A DNA stretch of 56,959 nt from positions 1 to 56,959 of the forward strand of contig CAINEY010000059.1 of assembly GCA_903847945.1 (NCBI GenBank), read 5' to 3'. Source of the DNA: an uncultured bacterium. GTDB taxonomy: Bacteria; Bacillota_I; Bacilli_A; Erysipelotrichales; Erysipelotrichaceae. A program made the translations under genes and the position numbers. Below the pieces are notes generated by a model. The model did no database searches. It saw only the letters and a program-made list of their open reading frames with translations, and was not told where the DNA came from. Positions 16,430 to 25,016 of the stretch are shown here, piece after piece (position 1 is the first letter of the stretch; each line of letters begins with the position of its first letter).

Positions 16430-17333
16430 AAAGACTTACCCATTGCGGATCGGGTTCCTGATCCAACAGGAGATCAAATTCGAGCTTGTATCCCGCAAAC
16501 GCCGGCATCTGTTGCGAGAGGATCCGGATCGCTTGCAGTTTCCCTAGACTCATTACGAGTTTCGATTCAAAATCACGTTTCTCACTGAGGATGGCCCAGG
16601 TCAGCGTCAGTGTTTTTTGTTTGAACACGAAGAGTTCGTGCTTCCGGTCATCCAGCCAATGAGCTTGGGGAGACGCGGCTTGATGGGCAGACAAGATTCT
16701 TAGAGATCGACGTTCCTCAGTCTGGGAAATGTGCGCAGGGATCTGTTGGAGGCGCAGTGTAAGGGTGTGGCGGATGAGATCTTCTACGAAGACATCCTCC
16801 GATGGGGCCTCATCACTGACGGCTGCGGTCCAGGCATCGATTCCGACCGCATTGGCTTTAGCCAAGATCCGCATCGTGGCTTCCGGATTTTCCTTATCCA
16901 GATACAGGTAGCTCTCCAGATTGGGGGTCACTTGGATCCCGATCTCACTGAGGTAGACCGGGCTTTGGAAGAAGACGATGTTGGTCAGTTTTAAACAACT
17001 GAACGGATGCGTCAAGTTCTTGTCTTTGGAGACTTTGAGGATGGCTTCTTTGAGGGCCTGTTCGCTGTGGTAACCGTTGAGGGTGCCATACGACTTCCAC
17101 ATGGACTTCAAAGATAACCGGTAAGCCTCGGCGAAACGGCCGTAGCCGATGAGGCCTTTTTCTTTGGTGATGGGATGTTCGGTGCCTTTGGCCAGGAAGA
17201 ACAACAGGTCGCCGGAGTTGAAATCCGAGAACCGTTTGGAACTGGATGGCCGCCAAAAATTGATCGTCGTGTTCCCGCTCAGGCGATGAAACTCAATCAT
17301 GTGTTTGTCGGTCACGTAGGCAATCGAAGACAT
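16365..17333 (-). CDS. Conserved-looking protein of unknown function
   Basis: A 322-residue soluble protein I do not recognise with certainty. The first ~130 residues (INFWRPSSSKRFSDFNSGDLLFF and GLIGYGRFAEAYRLS, in part) have the strand pattern and aromatic/glycine content of EVE/PUA-like nucleic-acid-binding folds; this is a weak resemblance. The rest has no obvious motif, signal peptide or membrane segment. It starts 3 bases after fhs ends, without a ribosome-binding site, so it may be translated by coupling. Its 3' end overlaps the CYTH gene on the opposite strand by 65 bases. Confidence 0.6.
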   Translation of the reverse strand: MSSIAYVTDKHMIEFHRLSGNTTINFWRPSSSKRFSDFNSGDLLFFLAKGTEHPITKEKGLIGYGRFAEAYRLSLKSMWKSYGTLNGYHSEQALKEAILKVSKDKNLTHPFSCLKLTNIVFFQSPVYLSEIGIQVTPNLESYLYLDKENPEATMRILAKANAVGIDAWTAAVSDEAPSEDVFVEDLIRHTLTLRLQQIPAHISQTEERRSLRILSAHQAASPQAHWLDDRKHELFVFKQKTLTLTWAILSEKRDFESKLVMSLGKLQAIRILSQQMPAFAGYKLEFDLLLDQEPDPQWVSLFSECSARLIQIPKRAPLEHNA

Positions 17334-17336
17334 GGT

Positions 17337-19001
17337 TTAGAAGAGCCCGGAAATGCGTCCTTGGGCGTCGATATCGATGTGGTAAGCCGCAGGATCTTTG
17401 GAAAGACCCGGCATGGTCATGATGGTTCCGGCAATAACCACCGCAAACCCGGCTCCGACGGATAAGCGGATTTCCCGGACATTGAGGGTAAAACCTTTGG
17501 GATCCCCCAGTTTCTTGGGATCATCCGAAATGGAAGCCTGCGTTTTGGCGATGCAGACGTTCAATCCATCCAAGCCCAGTTCATGGATTTGGGCGAGTTG
17601 TTCTTTAGCTTTATCACTGAATACCACATCCGCTGCCCCATAAATGGTCTTGGCTATGGTTTCGATCTTGGTTTGAAGCGGATCTTGAAGATTCAAGAGC
17701 GGCGCATAGCCGTTCGCCTGATTTACCAGATTCAAGACGATCTTTGCGAGATCCTCGGCTCCGGCTCCGCCTTTTTCCCACGCTTCGTTGAGTGCAAAGG
17801 GAATCCGTTGACTTTCACACCAGTTCTTCACCGCATCCAACTCAGCTTTCGTATCGGTCGAAAAGCGGTTCAAGGCGACCACAAACGGGACGTTGAAGGT
17901 CGAGAGGATCTCGGTATGGCGTCTTAAGTTGGCTAAGCCCTTCGTTAAGGCCGGTAAGTTTTCAGTCTTCAGGTTCTCGTAGACTTCATCCCCGTGTAAT
18001 TTCAGGGCACGGACGGTAGCCACCAGCACGACAGCCGACGGTTTGAACTCCCCGGCCCGGCAGGTGATGTCCATGAACTTCTGGGCACCGAGGTCACTGC
18101 CGAATCCGGCTTCAGTCACCACGAAGTCCGCCAGTTTTAAGGCCATGCGGGTCGCAATGATCGAGTTGGAACCGTGGGCGATGTTGGCGAAGGGACCCCC
18201 GTGCACAAAAACCGGGTTCTTCTCTAGCGTCTGAACCAGATTGGGCTTGATGGCTTCCTTCAAAAGAGCCACCACGGATCCGGTGCAGCGTAAATCATTG
18301 ATCGTGACCGGTTGACCGGCACGGTTGAAGGCAACGATGATGCGTCCAACCCGGGTCTTGAGGTCTTCCAAGTCCTTGGACAAACACAACACCGCCATGA
18401 TTTCGGAGGCGACTGTGATGTTGAACCCGTCATGACGGACGACGGCTTTGGGTTCATTGAGACTGACTTCGATGTGGCGTAGGGCGCGGTCATTCATGTC
18501 CATGGCCCGCTTCCAAGTGATGCGTTCCGGATCGATGTCGAGTTCATTGCCTTGATAGAGGGCATTGTCGATGATGGCACTGATCAGGTTATTGGCGGTC
18601 GTGACGGCATGAATATCCCCGGTGAAGTGAAGGTTGATGTCTTCCATCGGGACGACTTGGGCGAAACCGCCACCCGTCGCACCGCCTTTGACCCCAAACA
18701 CCGGTCCTAAGGACGGTTCACGCATGCATCCGATAACGCGTTTATTCAAACGAGCTAATCCATCGACCAAACCAACCGTTGTCGTGGATTTCCCTTCCCC
18801 GGCTTTGGTCGGGGTCATCGCTGTGACCAAGACTAAATGCCCATTGGGCAGATGATCCAAGGTTCGGTTGATATCCAAGCTGACTTTAGCCTTGGTTTTT
18901 CCGTAATGTTCCAAGTATGCAGGATCGATTTTTGCTTTGATCGCGATTTTATCGATTGGTTCCATTGGGATCGACTGTGCAATTTCAATGTCTGTTTTCA
19001 T
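17337..19001 (-). CDS. fhs: Formate--tetrahydrofolate ligase
   Basis: A 554-residue enzyme that makes 10-formyl-tetrahydrofolate from formate, THF and ATP, feeding purine and formyl-Met synthesis. The ATP site TPTKAGEGKSTT is near residue 65, and further signatures are GGGFAQV, HFTGDIHA and FVHGGPFANIAHG. Length is normal for the family. The start overlaps the recR stop by 4 bases, so fhs is probably carried on the dnaX-recR transcript. Confidence 0.97.
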   Translation of the reverse strand: MKTDIEIAQSIPMEPIDKIAIKAKIDPAYLEHYGKTKAKVSLDINRTLDHLPNGHLVLVTAMTPTKAGEGKSTTTVGLVDGLARLNKRVIGCMREPSLGPVFGVKGGATGGGFAQVVPMEDINLHFTGDIHAVTTANNLISAIIDNALYQGNELDIDPERITWKRAMDMNDRALRHIEVSLNEPKAVVRHDGFNITVASEIMAVLCLSKDLEDLKTRVGRIIVAFNRAGQPVTINDLRCTGSVVALLKEAIKPNLVQTLEKNPVFVHGGPFANIAHGSNSIIATRMALKLADFVVTEAGFGSDLGAQKFMDITCRAGEFKPSAVVLVATVRALKLHGDEVYENLKTENLPALTKGLANLRRHTEILSTFNVPFVVALNRFSTDTKAELDAVKNWCESQRIPFALNEAWEKGGAGAEDLAKIVLNLVNQANGYAPLLNLQDPLQTKIETIAKTIYGAADVVFSDKAKEQLAQIHELGLDGLNVCIAKTQASISDDPKKLGDPKGFTLNVREIRLSVGAGFAVVIAGTIMTMPGLSKDPAAYHIDIDAQGRISGLF

Positions 19002-19591
19002 TTCATTCGCTTTCTGCCTTCCATGGCTTTGATGAGGGTCAATTCGTCAGCATATTCCACGTGTCCGCCCATGGGGATCCCATGAGCCAGACGCGTGACG
19101 TCACACGGGTAGGATTCGAGTCGTTTGGCCAGATACAGTGCGGTGGTTTCGCCGTCCAATGTCGGATTGGTCGCAATGATCACTTCTTTTACTGTCGCTC
19201 CAAGGCGCGGCAGGAGGCTTTCCAGGTTGATGTCTTCCGGGAGAATGCCCTTTTGGGTCGAGATGGCTCCGCGCAAGACATGGTAGAGGCCTTTGTATTC
19301 GTGACTGCGTTCCAAGGCGGCCACATCACGGATGTCTTGAACGACACAGATCACGCTTTGATCGCGCTTGGGGTCCAAACACACATCGCACTTCTCTTTC
19401 TCGGCCAGATTTCCGCAGATCGGACACGGATGAAGCGTCAGTTTGGCGTGCAAGATCGCTTCGGAGAATTGTTTGATGTCATCGTCACCGAGGTTCAAGA
19501 GCGTCATGGCGTACCGTTCAGCTGTCTTCTGTCCGACCCCCGGCAATTTGCGCAATTGGTCGATCGCATTCTGCAGTGCTTTGGGGTACAT
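18998..19591 (-). CDS. recR: Recombination mediator RecR
   Basis: A 197-residue DNA-clamping protein of the RecFOR pathway that helps load RecA on SSB-coated gaps. It has the N-terminal helix-hairpin-helix region (LRKLPGVGQKTAERYA), the zinc finger CPICGNLAEKEKCDVC and the Toprim segment with IATNPTLDGE. It starts on the last base of dnaX. In most Firmicutes ebfC/ybaB lies between dnaX and recR; it is absent here. Confidence 0.97.
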   Translation of the reverse strand: MYPKALQNAIDQLRKLPGVGQKTAERYAMTLLNLGDDDIKQFSEAILHAKLTLHPCPICGNLAEKEKCDVCLDPKRDQSVICVVQDIRDVAALERSHEYKGLYHVLRGAISTQKGILPEDINLESLLPRLGATVKEVIIATNPTLDGETTALYLAKRLESYPCDVTRLAHGIPMGGHVEYADELTLIKAMEGRKRMK

Positions 19592-21402
19592 CAGGATTCT
19601 TCGCCTCCGACAATCACCAGATTTTCGTCTCCGAAGAACCCTGCGGCATTTTCAACGAGCGGATCGGTTTGCTTTTTTCGGCCTTTTTTAGTTGGAAAAA
19701 GGTCCATTTCGGTCTTTTTTGGCAAAACTCCACCTTTATGCTGACGAACGAACTCTGTTTTGATGCGTTCGAACTCGGCGGCACTCACCGCAAAACAACG
19801 CACCTTCCGATTCAATAATCGTTCAGTCAATTTGGCGAAATCTTCGATGTTTTTGGGGTCGTTGATGGCGTGAACCCGCAGCGGATTCTCAAACGACACC
19901 AACACAAACTGATTACCACTGGCTTGGATCGTCGATTCAGCGATCAACGTCAAGCTCTTCATGAATGACGGATCCAGTGCCAACGGCGAGGTGTTCTTCC
20001 ACGCTTCGGCATCCGATATCCGGAGTGATTTTTCGGCATTCACCAACAGTTGAATGATGAATTCGTCGGAAAGATCCGGCGTATCCAATCGACTACGGTC
20101 AACCGGTTCTTCTTCGCCGAGGTTGAAAACGGCCTGGTCCCCTTCGACGACGATTTCCGGCTCTTGTTTTGCTTCGGTCTCCTCACAAAGCTCTTCCATC
20201 ACCGGTTCATGGATCGCTGCTTGGGGAGTAGGTTGAATCTCTTGAGGGACGCTGACGGATTTTTGAGATTTCTGTACCGGTTTTTGAACCATTTCCGGCG
20301 CCATTTCCACTGATGTTGATCCGTTGGTCGTGAGTCGTCCGATCAGTTTCAATAAACCGATCTCAAAGTACGACAGGACATCAGACGCACTGCGGTATTT
20401 CTCCGCCGTTTCCATCAAATCATCGATCATCTTGATGGCAATCGGACTGGGAATGGCGTTGAGGGCTTTGGCTTCGTCAACACTGAGTTTTTGAAGCAAC
20501 GTTGCATCCGAGGTGTACGCATAAATGACGGATTCTTTTAAGAGTTCCATCAAATCGTTGGTCAAACGGCGGATATCGATGTTTTTCTGGGTAATTTGCT
20601 CAATTTCGTCCATCAATTGAAGCACATCTTGTTGCTGGATCGCACTCAACAACAGCAGTTTATCCTGCGTGGTCGCAATCCCGTAGATGTCATTGACGTG
20701 TTGCGCCGACAAATGATCCTCGCTGTAGGCGATGACTTGTTCCAAAATACTCAGCGCATCTCGAACGCCCCCATCTGACAACTGGGCAATCAGGCGTGTG
20801 GCTTCCTCATCGAACTGAATGCCTTCTTTGCGCAGGACTTCTTCGATTCGTGCTTGAATGTCTTTCTGGCTGACCCGGGTAAAATCATAGCGCTGACACC
20901 GGGAAATGATGGTAGGCAACACTTTATGGGGTTCAGTGGTCGCTAAAATGAAGATCACATGAGCCGGGGGTTCTTCCAAGGTCTTCAGCAAGGCATTGAA
21001 GGCCCCTTGGGAAAGCATGTGGACTTCATCGATAATGTAGACTTTGTATTTGGCTTGTAAGGGAGCGTACTTGACCTTCTCGATGAGATCACGGATCTGA
21101 TCGACACCGTTGTTGGAAGCAGCATCGATTTCAATCACATCGGGATGAATGCCTTGTTGGATGCTTTGGCAATGTTCGCAGTGATTGCACGGAGCTTCGG
21201 CCGGGTTGAGACAATTGACAGATTTAGCCACCAACTTAGCCACGGTGGTCTTTCCGGTTCCTCGGGGACCGCAAAACAGGTAGGCATGCGAAACTTTGTG
21301 CTGTTTCAGCGCATTTTGTAGGGTTTTGACAATGTGTTTCTGACCCACCACCGTGTCAAACGAGTGCGGGCGGTAGGTTCTGTACAGCGCTTTATAGCTC
21401 AT
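19591..21402 (-). CDS. dnaX: DNA polymerase III subunit tau/gamma
   Basis: The clamp-loader ATPase, 603 residues from the MSYKALYRTYRP start. That start is preceded by GAAGG; longer in-frame starts run into the tadA terminator. The AAA+ core has Walker A GPRGTGKTT, the zinc module CLNPAEAPCNHCEHC, Walker B IIDEVHMLS and the sensor SRCQRYDF. The C-terminal tau part is variable and ends in Lys-rich blocks. Two in-frame A-AAA-AAG heptamers occur near the 3' end (19714-19720 and 19672-19678). They are too late to give a classical gamma product. TATAAT (21425-21430, minus strand) is a likely promoter element. Confidence 0.95.
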   Translation of the reverse strand: MSYKALYRTYRPHSFDTVVGQKHIVKTLQNALKQHKVSHAYLFCGPRGTGKTTVAKLVAKSVNCLNPAEAPCNHCEHCQSIQQGIHPDVIEIDAASNNGVDQIRDLIEKVKYAPLQAKYKVYIIDEVHMLSQGAFNALLKTLEEPPAHVIFILATTEPHKVLPTIISRCQRYDFTRVSQKDIQARIEEVLRKEGIQFDEEATRLIAQLSDGGVRDALSILEQVIAYSEDHLSAQHVNDIYGIATTQDKLLLLSAIQQQDVLQLMDEIEQITQKNIDIRRLTNDLMELLKESVIYAYTSDATLLQKLSVDEAKALNAIPSPIAIKMIDDLMETAEKYRSASDVLSYFEIGLLKLIGRLTTNGSTSVEMAPEMVQKPVQKSQKSVSVPQEIQPTPQAAIHEPVMEELCEETEAKQEPEIVVEGDQAVFNLGEEEPVDRSRLDTPDLSDEFIIQLLVNAEKSLRISDAEAWKNTSPLALDPSFMKSLTLIAESTIQASGNQFVLVSFENPLRVHAINDPKNIEDFAKLTERLLNRKVRCFAVSAAEFERIKTEFVRQHKGGVLPKKTEMDLFPTKKGRKKQTDPLVENAAGFFGDENLVIVGGEES

Positions 21403-21432
21403 GGCAGCCATCCTTCGTGGTTCTATTATATC

Positions 21433-21470
21433 AAAAAACGCCCCGGTTTTACGGGAGCGTCGGGGCTTTT
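21433..21470 (-). terminator. Terminator of tadA upstream of dnaX
   Basis: On the minus strand GCCCCG and CGGGGC form a GC-rich stem followed by GTTTTTTGA. The stem overlaps the tadA stop codon. The dnaX -10 TATAAT comes directly after the T-run. Confidence 0.75.
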
Positions 21471-21913
21471 CGCTTGTTTTTGAAGAAGTCGGTAAGGCAT
21501 TGGGCACACTCGTTTTCGAGAACTCCACCGATCACCCACGGTTGGTGATTGAAGGCTTTGAGGGTCGTCAGATCGGTGACCGTTCCCATGCATCCGCCTT
21601 TGGGATCATAGGCCCCAAACACGATGCCATCGACCCGTGACAACAAGGTGGCTCCGGTGCACATGGCACAGGGTTCCAAAGTGACCACAAGGATACACCC
21701 CTCTAAACGCCAGCTCTTGAGCTTCTTACACGCTTTTTCGATGGCCAGGAGTTCCGCGTGAGCCGTGGCCACTTGCGCCGTCTCGCGCAGATTGTGGGCT
21801 TTAGCGATGATTTCCCCGTCTTTCACGATCAAAGCTCCGACAGGAACTTCATCGAGAGCTAAGGCTTTTTCGGCTTCTTTTAGCGCCAGGCGCATCCATT
21901 CGTCATGGTTCAT
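21449..21913 (-). CDS. tadA: tRNA-specific adenosine deaminase
   Basis: A 154-residue zinc enzyme that converts A34 to inosine in tRNA-Arg(ACG). The deaminase motif TAHAELLAIEKA (HAE) and the zinc Cys pair in EPCAMC are present, with the proton-shuttle Glu in HAE. The start is put at MNHDEWMRLALKEA, the usual family N-terminus. No ribosome-binding site is visible, and the SRP RNA terminator ends 2-3 bases upstream. Translation may therefore depend on read-through RNA or an unusual initiation. An upstream ATG (21934) lies inside the SRP RNA and is unlikely. Confidence 0.92.
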   Translation of the reverse strand: MNHDEWMRLALKEAEKALALDEVPVGALIVKDGEIIAKAHNLRETAQVATAHAELLAIEKACKKLKSWRLEGCILVVTLEPCAMCTGATLLSRVDGIVFGAYDPKGGCMGTVTDLTTLKAFNHQPWVIGGVLENECAQCLTDFFKNKRKAPTLP

Positions 21914-21919
21914 GGAAAG

Positions 21920-22004
21920 AAAAGGCTGCCGCACATGAAAGCGCCTCTTAAGGCTGCTGTCTTCCGACCCTGACCTGGTTCGATGGATTTCATTGCGGCA
22001 GCAC
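21920..22004 (-). ncRNA. ffs: Small signal recognition particle RNA (4.5S type)
   Basis: The minus strand carries the conserved SRP core CCAGGTCAGG, GGAAGA and AGCAGCC at the apex of a long hairpin. The outer arms GCTGCCGCA/TGCGGCAGC and ATGAAA/TTTCAT pair perfectly, and the 3' end runs into TTTTCTTT. The RNA is about 80 nucleotides, so it has the short bacterial form without an Alu domain. It pairs with Ffh for cotranslational membrane targeting. Its place next to tadA and dnaX matches the scr gene of B. subtilis. Confidence 0.93.
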
Positions 22005-22008
22005 GTTT

Positions 22009-22037
22009 ATTATACGAGGTTTTGCGAGGTGTCGCAA
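22009..22037 (-). promoter_or_regulatory. Promoter of the SRP RNA gene
   Basis: TTGCGA (22032-22037) and a perfect TATAAT (22009-22014) are 17 bases apart on the minus strand. The start site is predicted 5-7 bases before the RNA hairpin, with essentially no leader. Confidence 0.8.
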
Positions 22038-22039
22038 CC

Positions 22040-23395
<1,356 letters not shown>

Positions 23396-23415
23396 TCACT
23401 GGCCAAAACGGGCCA

Positions 23416-23431
23416 TGTTTCACGTGAAACG
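23416..23431. promoter_or_regulatory. parS site (ParB/Spo0J binding)
   Basis: TGTTTCACGTGAAACG matches the 16-base Bacillus parS consensus TGTTNCACGTGAAACA at all but the last base. It abuts the serS stop codon exactly (the stop occupies 23432-23434). Confidence 0.85.
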
Positions 23432-24718
23432 TTACTTTTTAGGTGTTAAGACGGTCTTTAAGCCCATGTAGGGACGTAAAGCTTCAGGGATTGCGATCGA
23501 TCCATCCGCATTCAGGTTATTCTCCAAGAACGCAATCAGCATGCGCGGTGGAGCTACCACGGTGTTGTTGAGGGTGTGTGCAAAGACTTTGCCGTCTTTC
23601 CCGTTGATACGGATCTGTAAGCGACGTGCCTGGGCATCGGTCAGGTTCGAACAGCTCCCGACTTCGAAATATTTCTGTTGGCGCGGGCTCCAGGCTTCCA
23701 CATCCACGGATTTGCTCTTGAGGTCAGCCAAATCCCCGGAACAACACTCCAACACACGCACCGGAATGTCCAAACTGCGGAAGAAATCAACGGTGGTCGT
23801 ATACAGGAACTCAAACCATTTCTGACTGTCTTCCGGCTTACACACGACGATCATTTCCTGCTTCTCGAACTGATGGATCCGGTAAACGCCGCGTTCTTCG
23901 ATCCCGTGCGCACCGACTTCCTTACGGAAACACGGGGAATAAGAGGTGTAGGTGTAGGGCAATTGGTCTTCTTCGAGGATGGTGTCGATGAATTTACCGA
24001 TCATGGAGTGTTCACTGGTGCCAATCAGGTAGAGGTCTTCCCCTTCAATCTTGTACATCATGTTTTCCATTTCGGTGAAACTCATGACCCCGGTCACCAC
24101 TTCCGAACGGATCATGAAGGGCGGAATGACGTACGTGAAGCCTTTATCGATCATGAAGTCACGCGCATAACTCAAAATCGCGGAATGCAGGCGTGCAACA
24201 TCACCCATCAGGTAATAGAAACCATTCCCGGAGACTTTACGGGCACTGTCCAGGTCAACCCCGGCCAGTTTTTCCATGATGTCGATGTGGTACGGGATCT
24301 CAAACGGCTTGGTTGAAGCTTCTCCGACCCGATACCGTTCAACATTCTCGCTGTCGTCCTTCCCCAACGGAACCGTGGGATCGATGATGTTGGGAATCAT
24401 CAACATCCGTTGGCGGATTTCCTGTTGAAGGGGCTCTTCGCTGGCTTCCAGATCAGCCAACTCTTTGGCGACAGCGGCCACTTGAGCCTTGACGGCTTCA
24501 GCTTCAGCCTTTTGGCCTTTGCCCATCAATACCCCGATCTGCTTACTGAGGGTATTACGCTGTCCACGCAGTTCATCGGCTTTGGTTTTGGTCGCTCTGA
24601 ACGTGGCGTCGAGCTCCAACACCTCATCCACCAACGGTAACTTGTGATCCTGATACTTCTTGCGCAGATTCTCCCGGACAAGATCGGGGTTCTTACGAAT
24701 AAGATTGATATCCAACAT
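23432..24718 (-). CDS. serS: Serine--tRNA ligase
   Basis: A 428-residue class II synthetase. The N-terminal coiled-coil arm (about residues 25-100) binds the long variable arm of tRNA-Ser. The catalytic motifs include FRKEVGAHGIEERGVYRIHQF (motif 2, in part) and the motif 3 region NNTVVAPPRMLIAFLEN. The start MLDINLIRKNPDLVREN follows AAAGGAGG and matches the family N-terminus; a longer in-frame ORF reads into the leader terminator and is rejected. Expression is controlled by an upstream T-box leader. parS sites flank the gene on both sides. Confidence 0.96.
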   Translation of the reverse strand: MLDINLIRKNPDLVRENLRKKYQDHKLPLVDEVLELDATFRATKTKADELRGQRNTLSKQIGVLMGKGQKAEAEAVKAQVAAVAKELADLEASEEPLQQEIRQRMLMIPNIIDPTVPLGKDDSENVERYRVGEASTKPFEIPYHIDIMEKLAGVDLDSARKVSGNGFYYLMGDVARLHSAILSYARDFMIDKGFTYVIPPFMIRSEVVTGVMSFTEMENMMYKIEGEDLYLIGTSEHSMIGKFIDTILEEDQLPYTYTSYSPCFRKEVGAHGIEERGVYRIHQFEKQEMIVVCKPEDSQKWFEFLYTTTVDFFRSLDIPVRVLECCSGDLADLKSKSVDVEAWSPRQQKYFEVGSCSNLTDAQARRLQIRINGKDGKVFAHTLNNTVVAPPRMLIAFLENNLNADGSIAIPEALRPYMGLKTVLTPKK

Positions 24719-24736
24719 GGCTATTGCCTCCTTTAA

Positions 24737-24945
24737 TAAAAAAACGCCCGGTAAGGGACGATTCATCGTGTTGCCACCCTCGTTGACTGTTTCACGTGAA
24801 ACAATCCGCTCGAAGGAGATAACGGTCTGACCCGGAGCGGATTAACGCTCACTCAGGGGTGGAACATGGAACGGATCGCACGGCTTTCACCACGTCGCCG
24901 CTTCGCTAAACTAACCCGACACCACAAGGTCCCTGTACGTTTTAT
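24737..24945 (-). promoter_or_regulatory. T-box leader of serS
   Basis: The minus-strand leader has the T-box sequence AGGGTGGCAACACG (24767-24780), which base-pairs with the acceptor end of uncharged tRNA. It is followed by a terminator hairpin, CGTCCC-TTAC-CGGGCG, and a run of seven T (24738-24760). A TCC triplet in GATCCGTTCCA (about 24868-24870) is a possible serine specifier, by analogy with GATCCCATGA in the metG leader. Uncharged tRNA-Ser would favour the antiterminator and switch serS on. A perfect parS site lies just upstream of the T-box sequence. Confidence 0.85.
24788..24803. promoter_or_regulatory. parS site (ParB/Spo0J binding), perfect match
   Basis: TGTTTCACGTGAAACA is a perfect 16-base palindrome and a full match to the Bacillus parS consensus. 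It lies inside the transcribed T-box leader of serS, about 9.5 kb from oriC. Confidence 0.92.
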
Positions 24946-24951
24946 GCATTT

Positions 24952-24981
24952 ATTGTAGGCGTGTCCACCCCCAACTGTCAA
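24952..24981 (-). promoter_or_regulatory. Promoter of serS
   Basis: TTGACA (24976-24981) and TACAAT (24952-24957) are 18 bases apart on the minus strand, placing the start near 24945 at the head of the T-box leader. Confidence 0.8.
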
Positions 24982-24989
24982 GGAGAGCC

Positions 24990-25016
24990 AAAAGAAAGGC
25001 AGCTATTCGCTGCCTT
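24990..25016 (-). terminator. Terminator of the gyrBA operon
   Basis: On the minus strand AAGGCAGC and GCTGCCTT pair around a 5-base loop that contains the first bases of the gyrA stop region, followed by TCTTTT. The stem includes the last gyrA codons. Confidence 0.8.

Noticed and set aside
19672-19720. Programmed frameshift producing gamma subunit
   Set aside because: The heptamers are about 40 residues from the end of the protein, far beyond the usual gamma boundary.
18956-19744. 262-residue open frame on the plus strand across fhs, recR and dnaX
   Set aside because: It is antisense to three well-supported genes and matches no family I know.
22023-22037. TTGCGA/TCGCAA hairpin as a gdhA-side terminator
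   Set aside because: No T-run follows, and one arm is the -35 of the SRP RNA promoter.
24718-24766. Upstream N-terminal extension of serS
   Set aside because: The extra 16 residues come from the T-box terminator hairpin, and the ATG at 24718 has a strong ribosome-binding site.
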